Below are positions 20,871 through 32,600 of a DNA stretch of 64,000 bases, one piece after another. The stretch is from the NCBI RefSeq assembly GCF_945859685.1, contig NC_079147.1:169987174-170051173 (forward strand). Direction: 5' to 3'. This DNA comes from Eupeodes corollae. Taxonomy: Eukaryota; Arthropoda; Insecta; Diptera; Syrphidae. A model generated the notes under the pieces. The model made no database searches. It saw only the letters and a program-made list of their open reading frames with translations, and was not told where the DNA came from. Both the position numbers and the translations under genes were made by a program. Each line of letters opens with the position of its first letter. The stretch's first letter is position 1.

Positions 20871-22766
20871 TGAGATTCGAAGATATTGTTGAACCAACTG
20901 TACGGCATATCGACTTCTAAGCTTCGTTTTGATTTTTAGCTAAAAAAAAACATCAATTAGTGCTTTTGTTTTGTTGTTAATGTGAAACTTACTGTGAAGT
21001 AGACTTGCCATAATGAGCCTTCTGGTCAATAAAGTTGTATTAATTGAAGTGTTGTAATTTTATCACTTCTGGAATATGGTAAGTTACAACATTGATTGAA
21101 AACATGTGGCTTCTTAAGTCGTTTGGGTTGACAAATTCCAATTGGATATTTTCACTATATGAAGGTTGCCGGCTCGCGCAGCAACTCTTGGAACATAATA
21201 AGGGCAGTTTGTAGGGGAATTCTTGTGTCGTTTCCAGTTAATTCTAAACAGAAGCTTTGGTGATTTAATAGGCATTATGATTTCATGGAATTCAGCTTCA
21301 TTTCGTTAGTCTTCAATTTTCTTAAAATTGCAGGGAATTCTAAAATAGTAAATACAAAACTGCTGAGATTGTTTTGTATTTATTTTATTTATAATTTATT
21401 TTTTGAGGCTTACCAATGACTTATGACTCCAGTCATTAAGGAGGTTCTATAATGTAACAACAATTTCCTTCTCAGCCGGCATTCGTAGGCGGTGTCAGCC
21501 TCAGCGGCAGCAGTAGCCGCTGCATCGCACTTACACTGATCTTCTCGCGCTTTTGCAAAACAAGAGCCTTGGTTGGTACTCCGGCCTAATGACATTGCGT
21601 TCGCATTGTTGACAACGCAGAGATCGCTTGATCCACAAACACTTCCACTGCGAATAGAGATGGCTTAATCGGCAGGTTGGCCATGACGCTGCTGAATTTT
21701 CGTGACTATAAACAAATTAATTTTCATTATATAAGGAAATCTCAATTGGAAGTTGACTTACTGTTTACTTTCTTGTGAAAATCGATGGATTTAACACGCC
21801 GGCATCGTCAGTAGTCGCCGAAAAACTGATCTGAATCTGTTTGACTTTTTGGGGATTCTTGTCAGGCCAGCCCATTTGCCTCCGTTAAGCCAGTGGAATC
21901 CTTACGAGCAAAATTAATGGATTCGTTGTAATTTTCAAATTTAAATTCACTTGATTTACAGTCAATGCTGAAGCTTTTTGGATTGTATTCTTGTTTTTCT
22001 TGCGTCTCTGGAAGTACTCTTTACACCTAGAAGATGAAGTTTAAGCTAGTTAGCAACGATATGACTGTTTCGATACGTACAAAATTGATGGAGAAGGGCG
22101 TTAGCGGTCGACTATTGCATGGCAAAACTTCCTCTTGCATCATTGACTTGGTGGTGTTTTTGCTGATGGTTTTTGATGACCTCCACCGTCAACACCTGCG
22201 GCAGCTATGTACATTAAGAACACAATGGGCAGTATCTGTAGTTAAAAACAAAGATTTTATTTTTTAAGAGAAATATAATATACACAAAACTTGCCTGCAA
22301 ATCAGCACCTTGTTTGATTTATCTCCCAGATTTCTTCAAGGAAAATATATGTTATTGGCACTATCTAAAATAAAAAGACAGACCATAAAATAAATCGATT
22401 ATTGTTGTAGCTCCTTTACTTCAATTTGACTTACTTTTTATTCAATTGAGTGAACTTGTACATCCTCTCTTCATTATAAAGGTTTTTGGTCTGAAAAATA
22501 TCAAATTATATTAAAAATCAGAACAATTAACAAATACTTACTCTGAAAATCCGAAACCCATTGTTTTTTTTTGCAAAATTGATTGAAATTTTTGACAGCT
22601 CACAAAAATTCCATTTTTTTAACGCAATCTCCCATTTTGCTTTTTTTACCACTCACATGTATTCACCGATAGGGAATTTGAGAGAGTTCACCTCGAATAA
22701 AATTTGAGGGTGTTTAAAGGTAGGACGGGTACCGGTCGGGACTCTAGATAATATATTTCCTCTATG
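20871..22766 (-). mobile_element. P-like TIR element family, copy 3 (inverted, partial)
   Basis: Read on the minus strand, it starts with the family terminus CATAGAGGAAATATATTATC at 22766 and matches copy 1 at 109-260 (GGTGAATACATGTGAGTGGT, CCTCAAATTTTATT) and then copies 1 and 2 internally. At about 21640-21560 it encodes KRSLRCQQCERNVIRPEYQP, the p62-like motif, and beyond that CKCDAAATAAAEADT. An exon-like block near 21960-21880 reads KFENYNESINFARKDS before a stop. The BEL/Pao element cuts its other side at 20870. It is inserted into a MITE of the 4881-5301 family (22780-22840). Confidence 0.6.
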
Positions 22767-22779
22767 GCCACAGTCTGAC

Positions 22780-22840
22780 GGCCACCATATACCTGGATCG
22801 AAACTCAATTCGATTCCTCGATCTCTTGTTGTGACCAGGG
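22780..22840 (-). mobile_element. MITE end fragment (family of 4881-5301)
   Basis: The complement begins CCCTGGTCACAACAAGAGAT, continues with GAGGAATCGAATTGAG and CCAGGTATATGGTGGC, and is flanked by TA at 22841-22842. It matches 4881-4947. Only one end remains because P-like copy 3 interrupts it. Confidence 0.6.
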
Positions 22841-23095
22841 TAAGTTTAAGGCTCAAAGTTTGTCATTTTCAGTTCGAAGTCGTTCCACACTTTAAAAGTT
22901 GTGTTGATTCTTACAAACATAGACACACCATATAAAGACCGGAAGCAAATCTGTCATTCTGGTTTGCTTACAAGCTGAAACGTCTATTTACACGCACCCT
23001 TAGGTGCTGCTAACATCACTTCACCACCCTCTAAAGTCAATTCACCACGAAAATAAGGAATAGTGATGAGAAATTCTTTAGGGTTGGCACCTAGT

Positions 23096-24796
23096 CAGAG
23101 AGAAAAAAACTAAACGAGAGAACCAACTTCGACGGTTGCTCTCTTTTTGCCTACAAGCTGCGATTTGCACATTAACTTGCATATGTATTAACTCCATATA
23201 AAAAAAATGTGGGGAACGAATACTTATGCAAGAAGATGTGCATACTCCCCACATTAAAAAAAATGGAGTCCACCTTCGAAAAATGGCGGATGCCATGCTG
23301 TTCAGAGGTGTTCAAAGAAAATTCAAAATTGTGGATGAACAATTGTTTGGTACTCTCATTGTGTTACTTTGGGAGTAATATCATTCGAATATGAAGTGAA
23401 ATTAAATACTCTTGTTAGGTGCCAGAACAATGAAGATTTAGAAACAATTCTAAATTACGCATTTAGACAAATATTAGTTAGTTATTTGAAGCCATTTTTA
23501 ATCATTAGGTAAGTAAAATAGATTAGGTGGTGAGAATTAGGACCTAGAAACATAAAACTCTGCAAGCACTACAACTATTATTTGTTTTATTATTAGCTGC
23601 GTTTAATTTTCGCTCAGACCGTTGAAAAATGCAAAAAAAAATCAGATTTATTTCAATTTTCACCGTTCATCGACTTAATTTTGGCTGCGAGAGTTGCTGG
23701 AACATTGACAACGAGAGTTAAAGAATGTAAACATGGATCATTAAAATAAAACAACGCAGAAACTTAAGCCGAAAAGTACTTTTGTACAAAAGTAAAAGTA
23801 TTTGTATTCTCGCTAGGTCAGTGGTTTTGTGAAGAGAATATAAAAATTTGTTCTTCAACCAAAATTTAAGTCTTATGCATCATTTTTATAAGTTTTCCAG
23901 TTCTATTATTTATTTATATCTTATCTTTCAGTTATATAGCGACAAGGAAAAATCTGTGAGGGAAATTTCTAACTACAGTTTTTCTGAAAGTGCACTGTGG
24001 GTTATTCATAGATGTTTGCTAAACTTTTTAGGCTATTCATAAATAAATGCAAATCTAAGTTAAGGGCTAAACCTGAATAACTATAAATATAGAAAATGCT
24101 GTTTTCAAGTAATTATTATCGCAGCCAAATTTCAAAATTAATTTTGTTGGTGTATAAAACAGCTGAAAGACTAATTCATGACAAATAAATGTTACGTTAA
24201 CACTAAGTTTCAGAAAATATCGATTGATACCGCAATTACAGAAGATATGGATATTTTATATAAATATTATACCAATTATAATTAATTCGATGTAAAATAA
24301 TTCAATGCAGTATATTTTAGAAAAAACAGCAGTTAAGTTATTAGTTAAGGTATTACTATTGAATCAAACATAACATACATTTATAAAAAACATGTACTTG
24401 TTCAAAACAAATAAAGTCTAGTCTAAAAAACCTTAACCTTGTTATACAATCTTTCTGAACACATTTTTCCGGTTTTGGTTGTTAATGCCATCTATCTGTA
24501 ACTCAAAAAAAGAGCAAAGAAAAACAAATTCACCACAATCTACCGTTATATGTATAGTATGTCAATGGTTTTTACGTTTACCGTAATTTTTTGACAAACG
24601 AAAATTGTTTGCTAGAATTAATTTGTGAAAACCAGAGAGAGAAAGAAATATCAAATGTCTTGATTCTCTCTGCTTTTCGAGGTGAAAACATGTACACACC
24701 GATACGAATTCAACACGCTACAAAAAATGAGATCAAGAGGTTTCAAAGGGACGAAGACGAGGAAATTTGGCTCTCTCGATTAGTTTTTTCTCTCTG
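23096..24796. mobile_element. Non-coding TIR element with 7-bp target duplication (1.7 kb)
   Basis: The left end is CAGAGAGAAAAAAACTAAAC and the inverted right end is CAGAGAGAAAAAACTAATCG; about 28 bp match. Both sides carry ACCTAGT (23089-23095 and 24797-24803). Terminus and duplication fit hAT or P-type elements; the choice is open. The interior has no long ORF. A 37-bp relic of the same family lies at 26206-26242. Confidence 0.7.
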
Positions 24797-24803
24797 ACCT
24801 AGT

Positions 24804-25978
24804 GGCTACGGCGACATAAGGTATTGCATTTTTTGGGAAGAGTACGATAACTCAGGCAACAAAGTTTGATGACGGATTTGTATAGAACAGTTAAAAACAA
24901 GCATTTTTTACTATAGGAGGGGGTCTATTTTATTTTAAAAAATATGTACTCTAAATGGAAAAAAATAATTGTAATACTTTTAACTAAGTTTTTTTAAATT
25001 TCGTTAAAGCCAACACTTTTGTCTATTAGCTTGTTTTTAAATCAAGTCAAAACTATGCAAATTAAAATAGACTGTTGAGATATTATATTTTTAAAAAATA
25101 TTTATTTATCAGATCATCTCAGATGCTAACTTACTAACATTGAAAAACATTTTTGTTGTAAACTGTCATCAAATATGGTTAAACAAAGAATTTATAGTTT
25201 CTTAGACATTAATCACTTATAAGGAAAACAACATGTTCCTATCTGATTGTATTGAAATGCAACATAATATTTAATAGAGTATCGTGCTTATTGCTTAATA
25301 TTATATTTTGGTTCTCATTTTCTAATTACTAATGACGTGTGTTGATTGCATAGTTTTTGAAAAAAATTATTAGTTATTTCTAAACAATGGGAGTTGATTA
25401 AAATCAAGAACCAAAAATAAGAATAGCAATACAATCAATGTTCATCACTGTTGTACGCTAAAGATATCAACATGTCGGGCCAAATATTAATGCCACAAAA
25501 TTAATATGATTTTCCGCATACCTATCATACGAAAACTTAAACCATCATTGAAGAAAGTTGGAATGTACTTTGAGTACATAATTGATGGACAATTTAACAC
25601 AAATTTCATACACACTTAGGAGGGTTCAAAAAGAATCTTTTATTGAATGAAAGTTGATTGAAATGGGCGGCCATATTCAAAGCACACAAATGTTTAATAT
25701 TTTATAGTTTTATTTATGTAAATGTCCCACCAACAGTTCCATCGACCGTATTGTTACTTGGGTTTATAAAGAAATTAATTTAGCTATATAATAAACAATT
25801 TCAAATCAATTGATTTGAATTGATTGAATTGAAATATAAAATTGCATTTTCATTTTAGTAAACAAAACAATTCGTAGTAGACGTCAAATTCTCACCACAG
25901 CTATTTTAATTAAAAAAAACATCTGTCAAAACAAGTAAATACACCGCATCGAATTTTTGTTGGATTTCATATTTCAAA
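24804..25978. other. Non-coding stretch before the zinc-finger gene
   Basis: This is AT-rich sequence without a recognisable gene. A simple run of TTGATTTGAATTGATTGAATTG lies near 25805-25830. No element ends were found. Confidence 0.45.
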
Positions 25979-26122
25979 ATGGACGTAATGTCAAATTACA
26001 AATACAACAATGTAAACAAATGGGTGTTGGAGGGTAAAACGTACGAAAGATTCCGATCTTTATATGGTGTGTCTATGCTTACAATAGAGAGCGCGCCAGG
26101 ATTACATTTAGTGCGAGGGTAG
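25979..26122 (+). CDS. Short 47-codon frame upstream of the zinc-finger gene (uncertain)
   Basis: An ATG in a fair context (TTCAAAATGG) opens a 47-residue frame, MDVMSNYKYNNVNKWVLEGK and on, ending at a stop near 26120. It has no domain I recognise. It may be an upstream ORF in the zinc-finger transcript, a leftover of a lost gene, or chance. Confidence 0.15.
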   Translation: MDVMSNYKYNNVNKWVLEGKTYERFRSLYGVSMLTIESAPGLHLVRG

Positions 26123-26205
26123 GAATATAAAACTGTTGCTGAAGAAGTGAAGAAGAAATTTGTATTAATTTTTTACTTTAAAAAAGTGTTCCCTACTAGT
26201 ACATA

Positions 26206-26242
26206 CAGAGAGAAAAAACTAGTTTTAGTTTTTTTCTCTCTG
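26206..26242. mobile_element. 37-bp palindromic relic of the CAGAGAG TIR family
   Basis: CAGAGAGAAAAAACTA is followed almost at once by its complement TAGTTTTTTTCTCTCTG. These are the two ends of the 23096-24796 family with the interior gone. The flanks GTACATA and GTACAAA look like a 7-bp target duplication with one mismatch. It lies about 230 bp before the zinc-finger start codon. Confidence 0.6.
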
Positions 26243-26474
26243 GTACAAATTGGTGCGAAAACCGTTCCAGACATTTTTAGATTTTGCTTTCTCTGAGAGC
26301 ATTCATCCCTACTCCTCAAATTTGACATTTGACCAACTTTTAGTGCGAGAAATGTCTGGAACACAGCTATTGTATACAAATACAATATTTTCATCAAAAA
26401 ATAGCCATTCAATAAGTTTATTAAATTTCAACTTTATCTAATAAACCGATTTATGTGGTTAGTAACAAGACACC

Positions 26475-26609
26475 ATGTCAATTGAAGTAGCAAAAATATG
26501 TCGAACTTGTCTAGGATTAGACGGAAATTTACTTTCCATATATGATAGCCAAGGGTCCATGGGCAGCGGATGTGTGGCTGATATGTTGAGAGACATAATG
26601 AAAGTCGAA
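26475..26609 (+). CDS. Zinc-finger gene exon 1 (first half of ZAD)
   Basis: These 45 codons run from MSIEVAKICRTCLG to IMKVE and end at donor GTGAGT. They supply the first CxxC pair of the ZAD. The 57-bp intron ends at TTATAG. Confidence 0.88.
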
Positions 26610-29600
26610 GTGAGTTTTAAATGTGCTAACTAATATATTTTTTTCAACAAATTATATTTATTATAGGCTAAAATTACAGATGGTCTGCCAGAAAAAGTGT
26701 GTCTTATGTGCATCAGCGAAATAAATCGATGTTTTTCCTTTAAAATAAAATGTGAGAACTCTGATAGAACTTTAAGACAACTTCTCAATATTCCTAAAGA
26801 TCCATTAATAACGCAGAAAGTCCTCTCATCAAATTCAAGTCCGTCTGAAATTATTGAGTCAAAACCTGCATCTAAAGTATTTGAAGAAAATAAAGACGAA
26901 ATACAGAACAGAGTTTCGGAAGAAAATGAAAATGTAAAGGGGTTATACCCCTCCCTAGTGATTGAAAGCAATGTAATTCAATCTGGTCAGATTAAAGATG
27001 TAGAATCTGCCTTCTCCCCTTTTCAAACAGAGAACAACGAAATAATAAATGATAAAGATAAAAACGGAGACATTTTAGATGATGACCAAAATTCCAACGA
27101 CTACAGCATCATTTTTACAAAATTCGTCCATGAAACTCAATATGAGGAAGCACATTTGATAAATCATGACGATGCTATTGCTAAAAAGTCTGCGCCTACT
27201 TTCATGCTCGAATGTTCGTCAAAGGAAACAAAGTGTTCGATGTGCCCAATGTCTTTTGTTCATTCCAGAAATCTTAAAAAGCATGTAATCAAAGTACATA
27301 GTTGCAACGAGTTAACATCTACTGAACCACCCGTGCACGAAGAAGTTCTCCAATGTTGCCAAGAGGAAATCAACAACAGCGATGAAGAAGAATACGAACT
27401 GAATTTGATTGAAGAAATCGGAGAGAGCATTGTTAAACAGAAATCTCAACTTATTAGCCAGAATGTACAACCACATGGAACAGAATTACGTTGTCCACGC
27501 TGCGGAGCACTCTTTGCAGTGCAGGCTTCTTTGAATATACACATTAAATTAAATAAATGCACAAAACCGCAGTTCACCTGTGGAGATTGTATGAAGGTCT
27601 TTATATCAATGACTACTTTAAAGGAACATATGAAAGCACACAAGCCTTTTTGTGAGACTTGCGGTGAAAATTTGGACAGTAAACTCGAATTAGACAAACA
27701 CCGTGAAGAACATGAATGTATCAATCGAAAGCACCAATGTCCTAATTGCAGAAAAGGTTAGTAATTCTGAGAATTATATTATATTCTTTCATATATTATT
27801 GTTTCTTGTATACTAATTATATAACAACACATTACATCATTAAACGCATGAATCTTATAAAATACCCAAACATCATTTAAATATAATACATAGCGACAAT
27901 AGTTAATGTGACAAATGTTTTTCTGTATACATATTTTCCTTGCCAATCCTTAGGGCAATTAAGGGGAAAAATGTATTCCATCTCGTCTTACATCATTCAG
28001 AACAACTAGGAATTGTCTCTTTTTTGATTGATTGATTGATGTTTATTTAGCATTAACAACGCTATTTTACAATTTTAATACTTAAAACAACTTACATAAT
28101 ACAAAAAAAAGGACAAAATAATTTAATTAATAAAAGTATATACAATTTTTTATGATAACTTAGTAGTTGTGTTTGAGAAATTGTGATATTTTATTTTTAA
28201 ATCTTAGCGTATTTTTTCGATTTGTACATCATTTGGCAGACTATTGAACATTTGTAATCCTTTATAAAACAACATATTTTGGGTTCTATTATTTGTGAAA
28301 AATTGTACATTTAAATTGTTATTTTTTCTAAGGTTATGTGGCTGAACATCAGCTCTTCTCGTCAATTTTCTTTGAAGATAGTTTGGCGTTAAATTATTTT
28401 TAATCTTGTATATAAACAGTAATGTGCAAAAAATTATTCTTTGTTTAATACTTAACCAGTTTAAAATACTTAACATGTTATATCTATGGGTGTATATCTA
28501 TTACATTTCAATATCGACCTCATAGCTTTATTTTGTAATATTTGAAGGTTTTGAATCATGCCATTAGTCCCCAATAATAGTATTGTTGGGCAACACTCAA
28601 AATGTGGTTTAATTATAGTGTTGTATATTTTTATTGCCATTGAAGTACTTAATTTCATTCTTATTCTTCGAAAGAAACCGATTTTTTTAGATATATTTTT
28701 ATACATACTTTCAAAATGCCTTTCAAAGTTTAAATTACTATCTATTAATATTAATTTCCTTTACACATTCGAATTCTTCAATATAATTTATTTCACTATT
28801 ACTGGGCAAAATCAATACTTTCGTTTTTTCCGTATTTAATTTCAGTTTGTTCATATTCAGATACATTTTTTATATCATCTTTAAGTTTGTCTAGTAGTAG
28901 TAAGTGTGATTTTTATTTACATTTATAAGAAGTAATGACATAGTTTGGTAGTTATCACAAAAGAGCATTGGCATGTGCCGTCAGCCGAAAAGAGAGCAAT
29001 AATATTTCTTAATACAAAGTATGAGTTAATTTAACGCAAAGTTGACATTAATAACAAGTAGATAAACTAATACAATAAATATAAAAATGAATTATTTGAT
29101 TATAAAATTAAAGGCAGAATCAAAAAGATTCGTTTATGATTTGATTTCGATATTTATAGGCAGTTTTGATGTAGCAGTAAAGAAGTGTCCAATTTTTGCC
29201 ATTAAGAATACCCTGAATTTCATCTCCATTAAGAGTTTTTTTTTCTCCAGATTGATCTTCTGATTGAGTTTAAAATAGGACATATGCCAATGAAATGACA
29301 TATGTCTTCCCTAGTTCTCATATTGCACAAGGTGCATTCCGTATTTTGCTCGCTTATGTAGGGTACGTAATTAAGTCTGAGGAGTTCGCCTCTCGCTTTA
29401 AAGATAGTACTGATAACATCTAGACTATTCTGGTCATTAAAGCAATTATTTTCTTCCATTAAATGGTTTAAAAGCTTATACGAGCATCTTGTTTGACTTT
29501 GTTGACAATGATCGATGAAAGCATTTCTAGTCTTCAATTTTACTTAAAAGGGTTTGCAGGTTTATTCTTAAATAATCTTCATTTTCTAGTTGGAGTGGAA

Positions 29601-32600
29601 CATCATGCTCTAGGCTCAGTCTTCTCCATTCCGAAAAAAATTGTTCATTTCTGTTTTTGAGATGCAAAGCGATTTTATTTGCGAGGCGATGATTAGGGAG
29701 TTTCAAGGTCTTTATTATATATGAAAAGTGTAAATCAAAAGTGTACAAATACAGTGAAGGTAGACCAGTTTCGAGGTGCAGAATGTAGGTTGGTGAATTT
29801 TCTGGAAGTCTGAATATTCTTTTTAAGAAAAAACGTAAGAGTTTTTCTACTTCTTCAAACTCGAGAATACCCCAAACTTGTGCCGCATAACACATAATTG
29901 ATCTGACTACTGCCTCAAAAATTCTGTATTTTGCAGTTGAAGCTATATTTCGATTGCAGAATACTGTTTTCCAATTACAGTTTATCGCGCGTTTGGATTC
30001 TGTAAGTTTTTCTTGTAAATGATTTTTGAATGATAGCGTTTGAGTAATCCAAACACCGAGGTATTTATATTCCTTAACAGTTTCCAGTTTTTCATTTCGC
30101 CAAGTCCAACTTTCATTCTTTTTCTTTTCTTTTTTCTTGCAAGACGACCCGCCCCGTTTCGAAACATAGCAACATCACTTACATATAACAGTCCATCATC
30201 AGCATTTGACTCTGTCATTGAATCCTTATTTTGGCTTGCGTTGGATATTTCATCTGCAGTTTCCTGTTTTTCAATAGCTTTAACTTGAACTCAAATGAAT
30301 CAAACAAAACCAGCATTTTCAAGTGCTGGACAGTTTTAACCAACAATTGTAGTGTTTTCACTTCCTACTCTAAAATTTCAGGAAAACTGGCAAGGAGGCC
30401 AGTTTTTAAAAAAACTATCGTTAATAAGCTTAGATACCGAAATTTTACCTGTATGCGCTCAACAGATTTCAGATTTAACGAATATTTAAGAAAAAACCAC
30501 ATTACTCTACGAATAACAGAATCTAGTGCGATTAGAGCTTCAATTAGCTGGAAAACGAATGGTATCACGTGTTTTTTTCAGACGAAAAACAATATAAATT
30601 GAAAAAATAAAAAGAGGTATTATGGAGCAATTAAGCTTGAGGTCGTAAAATCAAAAATTACTTCAGCTGGTTATGAGGGACTTTTGGAAAGAAATGCATT
30701 AAGACATTCCAACATTTCTTGAATAGGCGTTTTATCATGTTAGTATGCCAGTTTATGCCTACCTTAGTGCGCATAATACATATGAGACGTGGTTAAAGTT
30801 ATTTTGCTTAAAGATGGTGGCGTAGTTCATTATAGTTCATCTATAAGCTTGAACAAGAGGTTATCCTCCGTTCGACTCCTGTTGCCGTTTGCTTGGAGGA
30901 TTGTGATCATTTTAAGGAGGCCCTCCTTTGTTTCTTCCAATGTCCCGGCACATGTTACTTTGGTTTTCAAAGTTTGCGTATAAATAGTCCTTTGGGACTC
31001 TGCATCTGAATGTTTTTATGATCTTTTCACACTTGAAACAAATTCCTGTTTTTTTTTATGTAGTCTGATATGACATGCCTTTTCTTCTGTAGTCAGTTTA
31101 TCGAGGTCTCGTATTTCCAAAGTAGTTTTAGTTTGTTTGTCCTACAATGCGTAGCTCCTCATTTTTATATTGTAAGCCAACAATTTGTAGAACTTTTCAT
31201 TGTGTACAATGCGGACCTACAATTTGATATCTCCTTAAATACTCCATCTTTTTTAAATTCAATAAGCGGTGGTTCTTTATCCGGACCCATGTCAATTGGC
31301 GGTTACTAAAGCTAGTAAACGAAATGTGACATTCCCAAGAATGAGTTCACATTTTATTTTTATTTTTTTTTACAGTCGTTGCTTGACGACGTCCCATGTA
31401 CCGCATACGCACCTCTGAAAGATCGCAATTTTCCTCATAATCTCTTTGTTCATATTCAGTTTATTTTTCTGTGTTCCTTCACATAGATGCTTTTTGGTCC
31501 ACGTGTAATTTCCCCCAAACCCTCTATACACACTTGAGGACGCCCTCTTCTAAGGGAAGCAACAAAACCCTGAAGGATAATACTAGTTTTGATCAATTGA
31601 TAATAAATAGTAGCATTGAATACTTACAAATAGATGTGGACATCGAACATTGCTCAAACGACCATGCGCCTTATGAGCATCCAGTGATTGCCATTAGTAG
31701 CTTTTATTTTTGTATATGAAAACTATAGTACTCTCATGAACAAAAACTTTTAGGGCAACTGGATGCCGAGTGTTAGGCGCTAGTATTGAAAGTGGAGAAA
31801 TTCAGCGGGAGAGACAGAAAAATATTATTTCCATTCCCATAAGCAGCCAGCAGAATAAGGGAGATAATTAATTTTCCACCAAAAAAGTAGACAAAATTTC
31901 CTTCATTATATTGGAGCCTATCCTTATATATGTTTTCATATACTAAGCTTCCATATCAAGGTCGATGAATTTGTTTTTGTTTTTTCTTTGTATCAAAGCA
32001 CTGTTATATTTAAAACGTCAAAGCAAAGAAAAATATCTTAATATTGCGTCTAATAAGGGGACGAATGAAATTTTTGTATGCTTGCATCAGCTGTTAAGGA
32101 TCTTTTATCGATTTTTGTTTATAAGTCTGCTTCTCCTTGTGTGCGATCTTTGTACATCTATGCAAAATGATTTGTAATATGTATACAAAGCTACGATGCG
32201 ATTTTGGTTCTGGTTCTGCAGAGCTTTGTGAAAAAGAAGAATATGGGGGTAGTTATACGTTTGGTTATAGTTATGTATATTTTGGCTGGTGGGTATTTTG
32301 CTTTTATTTGGCATTAAGTTTTTCTGCAATATTTGAAGATTAGATTTGTTTGACTTTTAAAGTTTTTTTGTAGATAAATATCAATAGGTTGAGTTAATTT
32401 ATTGACCAATTTGTGTAATAATTGTGATTAGTGAAAATATAGTTTTCCGTCGAGTTTGTTTTTGGTTGGTTGGTGATTTTTTCAGAATGTGGGTTTGATC
32501 TCAAATTCAAATTTTAGATATAAGGGTATAGGTAGGTAGGTATTTCATAAAATTTCATATGGAATTCCTAATATCAATCGGACATGGATAATATCCTACG

